Positions 25,802 to 35,728 are shown, counted from the first letter of the stretch. The stretch: 64,000 nt of DNA from Dyadobacter subterraneus (GCF_015221875.1 NZ_JACYGY010000002.1:929573-993572), one strand, 5' to 3'. The notes: generated by a model not told the origin, from the letters alone. Numbers and translations: made by a program.

Positions 25802-28387
25802 ATGAATAACAATTTCCAGGACGCAGTTGTTACCAAGTACAATATTTTCAATAGCCTTTTTCTGAGTTTACCGTACCGCGGTATTTTTCAGACGGGCTCT
25901 TTACTTCCTTTGCTGACGCAACACAGCGAGGTGGGTTTTCAGGAGGGAAAGTCTCCCAAGCAAATTATTGAGCTTTTTTTTGAAGAATTATTGGTAACAG
26001 CCACTGCGAAAGAACGAACCGATCTTTTATTTGCCTTTATTCAATATATTGAAAGACAGGTAGTTTTGTTTGATTCAGTTGAAGATGCAGCTTTTGATCA
26101 GACGCATGAATTAAATGGAAAAGGGTCGATCACTTATTTGACGGACCGTCTGGATAATGATACTTTAAAACAAAAGCTTTTAAATAAACTTGAAGATTTT
26201 AGTGTGCGTATCGTGCTTACTGCGCATCCAACACAATTTTATTCAGGTAAAGTTTTAGGAATTATCAATGATCTTGAAGATTCGATCAAGGTTAATGATT
26301 TCACGGAGGTGAATCAGCTTCTTCTTCAGCTTGGAAAAACGGCTTTCATCAATCATGAAAAACCAACTCCTTTTGATGAAGCGGTAAGTTTGTGCTGGTT
26401 TTTGGAAAACGTTTACTATGATGCAATTCCGGCGATTCTGATCAAATTGATTGATGGTTTGGGGATGAACGCGCACGACTGGCCATATCCAAATGTTTTC
26501 CGTCTTGGTTTCTGGCCGGGTGGCGACCGTGATGGTAATCCTTTCGTAAGTGCGGATACAACTTTGCAGGTAGCCGCTCGTTTGCGCGAAACGCTGCTTA
26601 GAGGTTATTACCGTGATATCCGTAATCTGAAACGCCGTTTAACTTTCAAAGGTGTGGAAGATACGATTGCACTTGCAGAACGTAAAATGAACAGCACCAT
26701 CTTCGGACCATTTGAAGAAGGATACAAAAATGCTCAGGAATTAATTGATGAACTTTTGCTTGCACGCGTGGTGCTTGTTGGAAAACATCAGGGACTTTTT
26801 GTTGAGCTGCTGGATAATTTTATCCTGAAACTAAATCTTTTCGGATTTTTCTTTGCAAGTCTTGATGTACGTCAGGATAGCCGGAAACACGGAAAGGCCT
26901 GGGAGGATATTCTGAAAAGACTTGAAAAGAAAATTCCTTTATTAAAATATAGCGATTACGAAGATTGGGAAGAAAGCAAGAAAATTGATCTGCTGCTTTC
27001 TCTTAATATTCCGTTGCGCGTTGAAGATTACGAGGATGAGCTGACAAAAGATATTTTGGGCTCGATCAGTGCGATCAAAACGATTCAGGGACTTAATGGT
27101 GAGCAAGGTGCGCACCGTTACGTGATCAGCAATAACACTTCTGCGCTTAATGTGATGCAGGTTGTTGCTTTGGCAAAAAACCTGATTGCGGATGAAAACG
27201 GATATCTGGCTCTGGACGTAGTTCCATTGTTTGAAACTGTGGACGATTTAGCCAATGCGCCGGAAATCATGCGTACGCTTTATACCAACGAATATTATAA
27301 AAACCATTTGTCGAAACGTGAAAACCACCAGACAATCATGGTTGGATTTTCCGACGGGACAAAAGATGGTGGTTATTTAAGAGCCAACTGGTCAATTTAT
27401 CGTGCAAAAGAAGAATTGACAAAAGTTTCCCGTGAGTTTGGAATCAAGGTCACCTTCTTCGACGGCCGTGGAGGTCCTCCGGCGCGTGGTGGTGGGAATA
27501 ACCACAATTTCTATTCTTCACTGGGAAAAGATATTGAAGACAAAGAAATCCAATTGACAGTTCAGGGACAAACGATCAGTTCGAACTACGGAACTGTGAC
27601 TACGGCTATGTACAATCTGGAAAGACTTTTCACAGCCGGACTGGAAAATCACCTTTTCCGTGGAGATAGAAAAGAAGAAGAATTAAGTGCCGAGGATAAG
27701 GATTTACTTGAAGAAATGGCTGCTGCGGCATATACTTCCTACCTTGACCTTAAAAACCATCCGATGTTTGTAAAATATCTGGATAAGAAAACACCATTAC
27801 GTTTTTATGGACAAACCAATATCGGTAGTCGTCCAACCAAACGTGGAAATGATGATGAAGGGTTGAAATTTGAAGATTTGCGTGCGATTCCTTTTGTGGG
27901 TTCATGGGCGCAGATGAAACAAAATGTACCTGGTTTCTATGGATTTGGTACTGCAATTCAGGAACTTTCTAAAGATGGCAAAAAAGAAGCGATCAAGGAT
28001 CTTTACAAAAAATCTTTATTCTTCCGGACGTTGATTGAAAACTCAATGCAGTCATTGTCAAAAGCATTTTTCCCTGCAACAAAATATCTGCGTGACGAAG
28101 AAGATTACAAAGAATTTTGGGATAAAATGTATGCTGAATTCAAATTAACGTTGGATACATTGCTTGATGTTTCTGAGCAAAAAGAACTTCTGGATAGCAA
28201 TAACGTAACAAAAGTTTCAATCAAAGTGCGTGAACGAATCGTTTTGCCTTTGATCACGATTCAGCAATATGCACTGCAAATGTTGGCAGAAGATCCTAAA
28301 ACGCTACCAGTTGATGTTGAAACTTACAATCAGCTGATTATGCGCGCGATGTTTGGAATTATTAATGCAGCAAGAAATTCTGCATAA
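25802..28387 (+). CDS. ppc: Phosphoenolpyruvate carboxylase
   Basis: The 861-residue enzyme carboxylates phosphoenolpyruvate to oxaloacetate, refilling the TCA cycle. Diagnostic segments are VLTAHPTQFYSGK near residue 152, RLGFWPGGDRDGNPFVSADT, MVGFSDGTKDGGY, FFDGRGGPPARGGG and QTISSNYGTVTTAMYNLERL. Overall length is close to the bacterial form, with a divergent Bacteroidota-type N-terminus. ATG 25802 is preferred; the upstream in-frame extension runs through the promoter. A terminator follows. Confidence 0.93.
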   Translation: MNNNFQDAVVTKYNIFNSLFLSLPYRGIFQTGSLLPLLTQHSEVGFQEGKSPKQIIELFFEELLVTATAKERTDLLFAFIQYIERQVVLFDSVEDAAFDQTHELNGKGSITYLTDRLDNDTLKQKLLNKLEDFSVRIVLTAHPTQFYSGKVLGIINDLEDSIKVNDFTEVNQLLLQLGKTAFINHEKPTPFDEAVSLCWFLENVYYDAIPAILIKLIDGLGMNAHDWPYPNVFRLGFWPGGDRDGNPFVSADTTLQVAARLRETLLRGYYRDIRNLKRRLTFKGVEDTIALAERKMNSTIFGPFEEGYKNAQELIDELLLARVVLVGKHQGLFVELLDNFILKLNLFGFFFASLDVRQDSRKHGKAWEDILKRLEKKIPLLKYSDYEDWEESKKIDLLLSLNIPLRVEDYEDELTKDILGSISAIKTIQGLNGEQGAHRYVISNNTSALNVMQVVALAKNLIADENGYLALDVVPLFETVDDLANAPEIMRTLYTNEYYKNHLSKRENHQTIMVGFSDGTKDGGYLRANWSIYRAKEELTKVSREFGIKVTFFDGRGGPPARGGGNNHNFYSSLGKDIEDKEIQLTVQGQTISSNYGTVTTAMYNLERLFTAGLENHLFRGDRKEEELSAEDKDLLEEMAAAAYTSYLDLKNHPMFVKYLDKKTPLRFYGQTNIGSRPTKRGNDDEGLKFEDLRAIPFVGSWAQMKQNVPGFYGFGTAIQELSKDGKKEAIKDLYKKSLFFRTLIENSMQSLSKAFFPATKYLRDEEDYKEFWDKMYAEFKLTLDTLLDVSEQKELLDSNNVTKVSIKVRERIVLPLITIQQYALQMLAEDPKTLPVDVETYNQLIMRAMFGIINAARNSA

Positions 28388-28419
28388 TCTCATTTCATTT
28401 TTAAATAACAGTACTGTTA

Positions 28420-28457
28420 AATAAGCCAGGCAATTTATTTTGTCTGGCTTATTTTTT
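28420..28457 (+). terminator. Rho-independent terminator of ppc
   Basis: AATAAGCCAGGCA and TGTCTGGCTTATT form a 13-base stem with one mismatch around an 8-base loop, ending in a T run. Confidence 0.8.
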
Positions 28458-28679
28458 ATGACCATATTAAGAAGAGCCCCTTTACAGTTTATAGTATAGC
28501 AAGTCAAACTCATTACGAGTATGATTTGAAAACCCAGAAAACATTAATCAAATGAGTAGTAAAACACTTAATTGTTTAAAATTTTTTCAATATTTACATT
28601 ATAATTATTAGTAGACGAATAGTTAGGTAATTACTACTGCATTTTAATAATTCCTATTGAACATCTTAACATTTTTATA

Positions 28680-29114
28680 ATGACGCACCGCTCCGATCAC
28701 CGTGCTTATTTCTTCAAGATTGACACCACTATAAAGAAAATCCGTAATGCTTTACAAAAACAATTGATCGATGCAGGATTTGACCTGACCGTCGATCAGT
28801 GGGTTTTGATTGATCATATATACCGTGAACAGGGAATCAGCCAGAACGGTTTGGCCGAATTGACCTTTAAAGATCCGCCAACAGTAACCCGAATTATTGA
28901 CTTATTGGAGAAAAAGGGATTGGTTGAACGCGGACTTGCCGTCGGCGACAGAAGAAAATTCAATCTTTTCCTGACAGAGAAAGGACAAACGATTTATAAC
29001 GAAGCTTTTCCAATTGTTGCTGAAATCCGCAGAAAAGGTTGGGGAGATCTGGACGAGGCAGATTATCAGCATTTTGTGAGAATTATGGACTCTATCTACA
29101 ATAACTTTTCCTGA
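28680..29114 (+). CDS. MarR-family transcriptional regulator
   Basis: The 144-residue protein has the MarR winged-helix layout: an N-terminal dimerisation helix, QWVLIDHIYREQGISQNGLAELTFKDPPTVTRIIDLLEKKGLVERG (helix-turn-helix, residues ~40-86), the wing motif DRRKFNLFLTEKG, and a C-terminal helix. Family members repress efflux or stress genes and respond to phenolic ligands or oxidation; no cysteine is present here, so a redox switch is unlikely. The target is not evident. Its upstream 220 bases are very AT-rich with no clear TAnnTTTG. Confidence 0.88.
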   Translation: MTHRSDHRAYFFKIDTTIKKIRNALQKQLIDAGFDLTVDQWVLIDHIYREQGISQNGLAELTFKDPPTVTRIIDLLEKKGLVERGLAVGDRRKFNLFLTEKGQTIYNEAFPIVAEIRRKGWGDLDEADYQHFVRIMDSIYNNFS

Positions 29115-29181
29115 TCGGGAATGTTAACAGATGTGAATCTTTGTGTTGAGGTTTAAACCTTTCGGCCTGTTTTGGCATCTT

Positions 29182-29252
29182 ATTATCGTATTTGCAAGAA
29201 GCAAGTGGCATAGTTATTAGCCCGGACTTTTGCAGATACGATAATTTTTTTT
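29182..29252 (+). terminator. Hairpin terminator between marR-like and SIMPL genes
   Basis: ATTATCGTAT (29182-29191) is exactly complementary to ATACGATAAT (29236-29245), with pairing extending imperfectly inward (TGCAA/TTGCA), then eight Ts. The large loop makes it an atypical but probable terminator. Confidence 0.55.
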
Positions 29253-29274
29253 CAATCATTTCATTTATTACGCC

Positions 29275-30003
29275 ATGAAAAAGATCATTCTTTTTAGTGT
29301 TTTATTCATTACCGCTTTGTCATCATTCGCTCAAACCACCATCGTTCAGCAGCCGCTGCAACGTAAAATTGAAGTATCCGGTTTTTCAGAAATGGAAGTT
29401 GTTCCGGATGAGCTTTATTTCAGTATTTCGTTAAGAGAATATTTTAATGATGAGAAAAATCAAAAGGACAAAGTTATTATCAGCACTTTGGAAAAACAGT
29501 TGATTAAAGCAATTGCGGAAGCAGGTTTGCCGAAAGAGGCGCTGTCAATCAGTGGAGTAGGAGGTTATCAGAATTATGTTGACAAAAAGAAAAAGCCGGC
29601 TACTTTCCTTGAAAACAAACAGTATGAATTAAAAATCGACCGTGCAGACAAACTGGATGCGATTTTGTCAAAAGTTGAAAGCCGTGGTATCCAGTATGCA
29701 AACATTGCACGTGTAGATCATTCTAAGAAAGAAGAATTTAAAAAACAGGTAAAAATTAATGCGCTAAAAGCAGCAAAAGATAAAGCTGCTTATTTGTTGG
29801 AAGCAGTTGATCAAAAACTGGGACCTGTTTTGGAAATCAGAGAAGTTGAGGATAACATTAATTATCCGCAACCAATGTATGCAAAAGCTAATATGCGCAT
29901 GATGGCGGCTTCGGAATCTGCGGATGCGGTTCAGGATAGCGATGTTCAATATCAAAAAATAAAAATCAGTTACCGGATGCAGGCGGTTTTTGAAATCAAG
30001 TGA
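29275..30003 (+). CDS. SIMPL-domain (DUF541) periplasmic protein
   Basis: The 242-residue protein starts with a signal peptide (MKKIILFSVLFITALSSFAQ). The SIMPL fold follows, including REIEVSGFSEMEVVPDELYF-like start (KIEVSGFSEMEVVPDE), the ISGVGGYQNYV segment and the long helix KVKINALKAAKDKAAYLLEAV type near residues 160-180. The family (E. coli YggE, mouse SIMPL relatives) is linked to protection from oxidative stress but has no known enzymatic activity. It is located in the periplasm or outer envelope. Confidence 0.85.
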   Translation: MKKIILFSVLFITALSSFAQTTIVQQPLQRKIEVSGFSEMEVVPDELYFSISLREYFNDEKNQKDKVIISTLEKQLIKAIAEAGLPKEALSISGVGGYQNYVDKKKKPATFLENKQYELKIDRADKLDAILSKVESRGIQYANIARVDHSKKEEFKKQVKINALKAAKDKAAYLLEAVDQKLGPVLEIREVEDNINYPQPMYAKANMRMMAASESADAVQDSDVQYQKIKISYRMQAVFEIK

Positions 30004-30081
30004 GCTGGAACAATATTTTAATACAAGCAACTTGTCTTAAATATTTGTATATTCATCTTGTCAAACGAACCACATAAAACA

Positions 30082-30417
30082 ATGAGCATCAACGCAAAAC
30101 ACCTCGCAACTTTTATTCTTGGCGCAGCTGCCGGAGTAGCTGCACATAAATATTTGCAATCCGAAGAAGGCGAAAAACTTCTGGAAGATTTGAAAACAAA
30201 AGCTAGTGATTTGAAAGCAGAAGCCGAAGGCGCTGTGGATAAAGCACCGGAATATTTTCAGGAATTGAAAACAAAAGGCTCGGAAGCGATCAAGTCGAAC
30301 TTCCCGGATGCGGAAAAGTTTTTGAAGGATTTAATCGATAAGTTTACAAGTGCAAAAACAACAGCTGAGGCAGAAGCAGACGCCTCAAATGTTACACCTT
30401 CAACGGCCCAATTATAA
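30082..30417 (+). CDS. YtxH-domain protein
   Basis: The 111-residue protein has a short N-terminal hydrophobic stretch (LATFILGAAAGVAAHKYL) and then charged helices rich in Lys, Glu and Ala (DLKTKASDLKAEAEGAVDKA), the YtxH/gas-vesicle-like pattern. Such proteins are general-stress proteins of unknown activity. ATG 30082 places the hydrophobic segment at the N-terminus; the TTG at 30058 would add eight polar residues. A strong terminator follows at once. Confidence 0.75.
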   Translation: MSINAKHLATFILGAAAGVAAHKYLQSEEGEKLLEDLKTKASDLKAEAEGAVDKAPEYFQELKTKGSEAIKSNFPDAEKFLKDLIDKFTSAKTTAEAEADASNVTPSTAQL

Positions 30418-30427
30418 AAATATCCAG

Positions 30428-30452
30428 CGGCGAAGAGATTTTCTCTTCGCCG
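30428..30452. terminator. Bidirectional terminator between ytxH-like and nudK genes
   Basis: CGGCGAAGAGA and TCTCTTCGCCG pair around a 3-base loop, followed by five Ts on the plus strand. It sits between two convergent genes and is 5 bases from the nudK stop. Confidence 0.85.
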
Positions 30453-30456
30453 TTTT

Positions 30457-31038
30457 TCATTTTACAAGACCGTGAATTTGTGCGTATTGTAAAAGCATGA
30501 TTGTTTTTCCATCCTTAATCTCTCCGGATTCAATCATTTGAGTAGCTTCGACAAAAGGAATTTCCATTACTTCAATATTTTCTTGCTCTGTTTCGCAGCC
30601 ACCGCCATCGCCTACTTTCATTTCTGCTGAATACTCTGCGACAAAAAAATATAATATTTCTGTAACCGATCCTGGCGACATATATGCTTCAAAAATTTTC
30701 TTTACTGATTTGATTTTGTAGCCAGTTTCTTCCTCCGTTTCCCGTTTGATACAATCTTCTGCATTATCTTTATCGAGTAATCCGGCACAGGCTTCGATCA
30801 GCATTCCGGTTGTATTGCCGTTGGTATAAGTAGGTAGGCGGAATTGCCTGGTCAGAATTACGGTTTGTTTTTCTTTGTTATAAAGCAATATCGTCGCTCC
30901 GTTTCCGCGGTCATATGCCTCGCGTGACTGGCGCTCCCAGCGACCGTCGGCAAGCTGATAGTCGAAGGTGAATTTGCGTAATGTGTACCAGTTGTCAGAT
31001 AGAATTTCTTCGGAGACGAGGCTAACTTTATCATTCAT
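30457..31038 (-). CDS. nudK: GDP-mannose pyrophosphatase NudK (Nudix hydrolase)
   Basis: The 193-residue Nudix hydrolase closely resembles E. coli NudK throughout: [49 protein letters not shown], the Nudix-box core RETEEETGY and [20 protein letters not shown]. NudK hydrolyses GDP-mannose to GMP and mannose-1-phosphate, feeding or limiting sugar-nucleotide pools. GDP-mannose is also the substrate of the gmd product encoded 22 kb away. The gene is divergent from a DeoR-family regulator, 58 bases apart. Confidence 0.88.
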   Translation of the reverse strand: MNDKVSLVSEEILSDNWYTLRKFTFDYQLADGRWERQSREAYDRGNGATILLYNKEKQTVILTRQFRLPTYTNGNTTGMLIEACAGLLDKDNAEDCIKRETEEETGYKIKSVKKIFEAYMSPGSVTEILYFFVAEYSAEMKVGDGGGCETEQENIEVMEIPFVEATQMIESGEIKDGKTIMLLQYAQIHGLVK

Positions 31039-31044
31039 GGTTTA

Positions 31045-31077
31045 TTGATCGTTTTTGATTAAAAATGATTATATTTG
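31045..31077 (+). promoter_or_regulatory. Promoter of the DeoR-family gene
   Basis: TTG (31045-31047), a 22-base spacer and TATATTTG (31070-31077), a perfect -7 match, lie 19 bases upstream of the DeoR start. Confidence 0.6.
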
Positions 31078-31096
31078 AACAAATGTACAATTTCTT

Positions 31097-31882
31097 ATGA
31101 ACTTTCAAAAAAGAAAGAATATTATTTTAAACATTCTGGATCAGCGTGGTGAGGTGACTGTGAAGGAATTAGCAGACGAGCTGGCTATTTCAGAAATTAC
31201 AATTCGACGTGATTTAACGATTCTGACGGCGGACGGTCTGGTTTATCGCACGCATGGAGGAATTATGAAAGTGGAACTGACCAAAATCCCTTTTCATTTT
31301 GCTAATAAGGCTGCCATTAATGTTGAAGAAAAGGATAATATCTGCCGGCTGGCTGCGAAGGAAATTCAGGAAAATGATATCATTTTTATGGATTGCGGAA
31401 GTACAGTTTTCCGATTATGCCAGTTTATCAAAAATAAAAAAATCCATGTGATCACAAATTCATTGCCAGTGGTTTATGAATTAATGAATTCGTCAGTTAA
31501 AATAAATCTGATAGGAGGGGAAATTGATCCGGAACGACAGGCTGTTCACGGACGTATTGCCGAGGAGCACATTAGTCGCTATAAGGCAGACCGGGCATTT
31601 ATTGGGGTTGACGGAATTTCAGTAGAAAATGGCCTCAGCGCATTCAGTGAAATTGAAGCGGGAATTACGCTGGCCATGTTTGCCAATTCAAAAATTTCCT
31701 ACCTTTTGTGTGACGCCTCGAAAGTTGGTCAGGATAAATATTTTCAATTTTCTCCGTTAGACGCACTGGATGTGATGATTACGAATAAAAAAACGGCGGA
31801 AACTGATAAAATAGAGAAAAAAGGAATTCAGGTAATCGCTTTTGATCAGGTTGAAAACCGGTCAAAGCCAACAAGTAATTAA
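31097..31882 (+). CDS. DeoR/GlpR-family sugar-metabolism repressor
   Basis: The 261-residue protein has the DeoR N-terminal helix-turn-helix (RGEVTVKELADELAISEITIRRDLTILTADGLVYRTHGG, residues ~16-54). A C-terminal DeoR sensor domain binds phosphorylated sugars, with DIIFMDCGSTVFRL, VITNSLPVVYEL, IGGEIDPERQAVHG and FIGVDGIS as typical segments. It probably represses a sugar-use operon, but the next gene is only an uncharacterised cupin (11-base gap), and nudK is divergent. Which of these it controls is open. Confidence 0.88.
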   Translation: MNFQKRKNIILNILDQRGEVTVKELADELAISEITIRRDLTILTADGLVYRTHGGIMKVELTKIPFHFANKAAINVEEKDNICRLAAKEIQENDIIFMDCGSTVFRLCQFIKNKKIHVITNSLPVVYELMNSSVKINLIGGEIDPERQAVHGRIAEEHISRYKADRAFIGVDGISVENGLSAFSEIEAGITLAMFANSKISYLLCDASKVGQDKYFQFSPLDALDVMITNKKTAETDKIEKKGIQVIAFDQVENRSKPTSN

Positions 31883-31893
31883 CCAAAAAGAAA

Positions 31894-32397
31894 ATGAAAA
31901 AAGCCAGCTACTGGATTGAAAAATATAACCTTTTGGATCATCCCGAAGGCGGATATTATGCTGAAACTTACAGGTCGTTTGATACTATTCCACAAAATGC
32001 GTTACCAGCAGGTTTTACCGGAAACAGATCGTTTTCAACGGGCATTTATTTCCTTTTGGAAAAGCATAATTTTTCGGCATTTCATAAAATTAAATCAGAT
32101 GAAATGTGGCATTTTTATCAGGGGGAAACATTAGAAATATTTGTTATTTATCCTGTTTCTGGAAAATTGGATGTGATTAAACTTGGAGACAATCCAGACA
32201 ATGGAGAAACTTTTCAGGCTGTGGTCCCCGCTAATACCTGGTTCGCCTCTCGCCCGGCGTCGGGAAGTAAATATGCGTTAGTCGGCTGCACCGTTTCGCC
32301 AGGTTTTGATTTTGAAGATTTTGAAATGGCCGACCGGAAAACATTACGGGCCAGTTTTCCGCAGCATGCAAAGCTAATAGGAGAACTGACCCGTTAA
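31894..32397 (+). CDS. Cupin_5 (DUF985) family protein
   Basis: The 167-residue protein matches the DUF985 cupin family: an opening YWIEKYNLLDHPEGGYYAETYR, central STGIYFLLEKHNFSAFHKIKSDEMWHFYQG and late VPANTWFASRPASGSKYALVGCTVSPGFDFEDF. The family has a single cupin barrel. Some members act on sugar nucleotides or epimerise sugars, but no general function is known. It directly follows the DeoR-family gene and is likely cotranscribed with it. Confidence 0.85.
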   Translation: MKKASYWIEKYNLLDHPEGGYYAETYRSFDTIPQNALPAGFTGNRSFSTGIYFLLEKHNFSAFHKIKSDEMWHFYQGETLEIFVIYPVSGKLDVIKLGDNPDNGETFQAVVPANTWFASRPASGSKYALVGCTVSPGFDFEDFEMADRKTLRASFPQHAKLIGELTR

Positions 32398-32410
32398 GTT
32401 TTTTCATAAA

Positions 32411-34177
32411 TTAATATCCGATGCTTGTATCATCACCCCGCGGATCAGAACCGCCTTCAAGCGAACCGTCCGGAAGAACAAGGATGCAATCCATCCTGCC
32501 GATAGAATTGCGTTGTTGTTCAATGATATAACTTCTGCTTTGTAATTTCTTGATCGTGTTTTCTGTAAAGGCACCTGCTTCAAAAACCGTTTTATCCGGT
32601 AACCATTGATGGTGAAATTTTAAGGCATTTACAGCCTGCTGCATCGTCATGCCGTGTTCAAGAACATTTAATACGGTTTGATATACAGAAGTAATAATCG
32701 TAGAACCGCCCGGTGTACCGACTACCATAAATAACTTTCCGTCTTTTTCAACAATCGTTGGTGTCATAGAAGATAACATTCGTTTTCCGGGAGCAATCGC
32801 ATTGGCTTTATTTCCAACCAATCCATACATATTAGGAGCTCCGGCCTTTACACTGAAATCGTCCATTTCGTTGTTCATAAAAAATCCAGCACCTTTCACG
32901 ATCACGCGACTTCCATAACCGCCGTTTAAAGTCGTTGTTACAGAAACAGCATTTCCTTCTTTGTCAACGACTGAAAAGTGTGTTGTTTCTGTACTTTCAT
33001 AACCAGGAAAAACGCCTCCGGTTATGTTTTTGGAATCAGTAGCTTTATCAAAAGAAAAATCTTTCCAGCGCTGCTGTAAGTAATCTTTGCTTAATAAAGT
33101 TTCCGTCGGGATTTTTACAAAATCCGGGTCTCCAAGGAATTTCGCACGGTCCGCATACACACGTCTTTCCGCCTCAATCATCACTTGCACAGTCGAATCA
33201 GAATTCCATCCCCACTTTTTTAATGGATAAGGTTCGACCATTTTCAAGAGCTGAACCAGAGCAATTCCACCGCTTGAAGGTGGAGCCATCGTAATTATCT
33301 TGTAGTTTTTATAGTTGTCAGAAATCGTTTCACGCCATTTTGCATGATATTCCGAAAGATCTTTTTTACTGATAATTCCTTCATGTTTATACTTCATGTC
33401 TTTCGCCAGAAGCCGCGCTACTTTTCCGGAATAAAATCCTTTACGACCTTTTTTCTGGATCCGGGCCAATACTTTTCCCAAATCTTTCTGAACAAGCGTA
33501 TCGCCGGCTGACCAATCTTTTCCATCTGAACGCTGGAAATACTTAGTACCGGGATTTAATTTTATGATATCTTTTTTGATGGAATTAAGGCTTCGCGCTT
33601 CTCTTTCAGTTTGCACAACTCCTTTTGTTGCCAAATCGATAGCGGGCTTTAAAATTTCTTTCCAGGATAATTTCCCATATTTCGCATGCGCTTCAACCAT
33701 TCCATCAACCGAACCAGGAACGCCGGAAGCCAGTCTTCCTAAAATACTGAGTTGCGGAATTACATTGCCATCCTTATCCAGATACATGTCTTTTCCACTT
33801 TTGGCAGGGCCTTTTTCTCGATAATCTATACTCGAACTTTTTCCTGTTTTATCACGAATCACCATGAAACCGCCGCCTCCAATATTTCCGGCAGAAGGAT
33901 GCACAACCGCCAGCGCAAACTGAACAGCAACGGCTGCATCAATCGCATTTCCACCAGCCTTTAAAATATCGACCCCGACCCTTGATGCTTCCGGATGCGC
34001 TGATGCCACTACGCCGTTTTTGGCATAAACCCCAACACGATCATTGTAAAAAGGTTTTTGATTGGGATCATCTGTAAGAAACTGATAAAAACCTTTAGAT
34101 TCCTGTACGGGTTGCTGGGCCGCCAAAAGGCCTGATACTAAGCAGAAAGAAGAAATAAGTATAAAGCGTATATTCAT
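32411..34177 (-). CDS. ggt: Gamma-glutamyltransferase
   Basis: The 588-residue precursor has a signal peptide (MNIRFILISSFCLVSGLLAAQ) and the N-terminal NTN-hydrolase motif NAIDAAVAVQFALAVVHPSAGNIGGGG. The autoprocessing site is visible: cleavage is expected before Thr398 in ESTETTHFSVVDKEGNAVS, giving large and small subunits. NGGYGS, GKRMLSSMTPTI and GTPGGSTIITSV follow as usual. The enzyme hydrolyses or transfers the gamma-glutamyl group of glutathione in the periplasm. It converges on the cupin gene, 13 bases apart. Confidence 0.93.
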   Translation of the reverse strand: MNIRFILISSFCLVSGLLAAQQPVQESKGFYQFLTDDPNQKPFYNDRVGVYAKNGVVASAHPEASRVGVDILKAGGNAIDAAVAVQFALAVVHPSAGNIGGGGFMVIRDKTGKSSSIDYREKGPAKSGKDMYLDKDGNVIPQLSILGRLASGVPGSVDGMVEAHAKYGKLSWKEILKPAIDLATKGVVQTEREARSLNSIKKDIIKLNPGTKYFQRSDGKDWSAGDTLVQKDLGKVLARIQKKGRKGFYSGKVARLLAKDMKYKHEGIISKKDLSEYHAKWRETISDNYKNYKIITMAPPSSGGIALVQLLKMVEPYPLKKWGWNSDSTVQVMIEAERRVYADRAKFLGDPDFVKIPTETLLSKDYLQQRWKDFSFDKATDSKNITGGVFPGYESTETTHFSVVDKEGNAVSVTTTLNGGYGSRVIVKGAGFFMNNEMDDFSVKAGAPNMYGLVGNKANAIAPGKRMLSSMTPTIVEKDGKLFMVVGTPGGSTIITSVYQTVLNVLEHGMTMQQAVNALKFHHQWLPDKTVFEAGAFTENTIKKLQSRSYIIEQQRNSIGRMDCILVLPDGSLEGGSDPRGDDTSIGY

Positions 34178-34411
34178 GTCTTGGTGATCAGAGATTGTAA
34201 ATGTAATTTAGTAAATGTTAATAAGAGGAATGTTATGATCCGTGATATTTGAAATTATTTCTGAGAATTATAGCATGATTACCACGCGATTAAGCTGCTC
34301 AAACGCTGTAAATGCCTTTTGTACTAATTTGTTTCAGCACATAAGACTTTTCGGGTAACTTTTCGAATTGAAATGTAAAAATGTGATCAAACTTTACGCA
34401 AACAAGCCACT

Positions 34412-35653
34412 ATGAAATTTCTACGGCAGATATTTGAAAGTTTTCGATTTGCCTGGCAGGCATTACAATCGAATATTACCCGCACAACGCTTTCTCTTTT
34501 AGGCGTTACCGTAGGAATTTTTGCCATTGTAGCAGTTTTCACTATTGTGGATTCTTTGGAAAAAAGTATCCGCGACAGTATGAGCGCGATCGGAGAGAAG
34601 GTTTTATACGTTCAAAAATGGCCGTGGGGTTTTGGAGGCGAATACCAATGGTGGAAATATTTTCAATGGCCAAGTCCTTCAAATTCTGAATATAAATATT
34701 TGTACGATAATCTTGAAAATGCCAGTGCTGTTGCCGTAATGGATTTCAAAGGAAATATTACTTTGAAAAACGGCTCAAACAGTATTGCTTCATTGATCCA
34801 GGGTGTTTCGTATGAATACAATCAAATTTCTGATGTGCCCTTAGCATCGGGCCGCTATTTTATCCCACTTGAAACAACGAATGCAAGAAATGTCGCCATT
34901 ATCGGTGCTGATATTGCACAGGCACTTTTTCCAGGACAAGTCGCTGAGGGAAAGGTATTTAAGTTGAATGGAAATAAATTTACGGTTATAGGGGTACAGA
35001 TTAAGAAGGGGGAAAGTCTGGTAGATTTTGGTGGAAATCCTGATAAAAAATGCATCATAACTTATGGCGCCTTTGCAAAACTTTTCCAGTCGGGCCGGCC
35101 GGATCCTGATATTGTTGTGAAAGCGAAGGAAAGTGATGAAGGTATGAAAGAAGTGGAAGCGGAAGTGATTGGGTTGATGCGTACCAAAAGAGGAATAAAA
35201 CCAAAGGATGAAAATAATTTTTCAATCAACAAACCGGAAGCTGCGGCACAGGCTGTGTCGGGATTGTTTTCAGTTTTGTCGTTGGCGGGCTGGGTGATCG
35301 GTAGTTTTTCAATTTTAGTTGGAGGTTTCGGAATTGCCAATATTATGTTCGTTTCGGTAAAAGAACGGACCAATTTAATTGGTATACAGAAGTCACTGGG
35401 AGCTAAAAATTATTCTATTCTTTTTCAATTTCTTTTTGAAGCAGTCATGCTGAGTCTGGTTGGCGGATTGGTAGGCATATTTTTAGTATACCTTCTATCA
35501 TTCATGCAACTGGGGACTTTGGTTATTATTCTGACGCCTGGAAATATCATTCTTGGACTATCGGTTTCCTGCATTATTGGTGTTTTGTCAGGTATTGTTC
35601 CGGCAATGCTTGCATCAAGAATGGATCCTGTGATCGCGATCAGGGCAAAATAA
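34412..35653 (+). CDS. MacB-like ABC transporter permease
   Basis: The 413-residue protein has the MacB/FtsX topology. A first membrane helix near residues 24-45 (RTTLSLLGVTVGIFAIVAVFTIVDSL) is followed by a periplasmic MacB-PCD domain (VAIIGADIAQALFPGQ, FTVIGVQIKKG). An FtsX domain with three helices covers about 280-413, with GGFGIANIMFVSVKERTNLIG, KSLGAKNYSIL and RMDPVIAIRAK typical. No ATPase or membrane-fusion gene lies beside it, so its partner is elsewhere. Substrate unknown; such permeases often move lipoproteins, peptides or drugs. Confidence 0.85.
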   Translation: MKFLRQIFESFRFAWQALQSNITRTTLSLLGVTVGIFAIVAVFTIVDSLEKSIRDSMSAIGEKVLYVQKWPWGFGGEYQWWKYFQWPSPSNSEYKYLYDNLENASAVAVMDFKGNITLKNGSNSIASLIQGVSYEYNQISDVPLASGRYFIPLETTNARNVAIIGADIAQALFPGQVAEGKVFKLNGNKFTVIGVQIKKGESLVDFGGNPDKKCIITYGAFAKLFQSGRPDPDIVVKAKESDEGMKEVEAEVIGLMRTKRGIKPKDENNFSINKPEAAAQAVSGLFSVLSLAGWVIGSFSILVGGFGIANIMFVSVKERTNLIGIQKSLGAKNYSILFQFLFEAVMLSLVGGLVGIFLVYLLSFMQLGTLVIILTPGNIILGLSVSCIIGVLSGIVPAMLASRMDPVIAIRAK

Positions 35654-35728
35654 GGAATTGGAAAAATCATTCAGTTTTCCGTAGTTGCCTCAAATATCAC
35701 ACAAACACATATAACTAACGAACTAATT

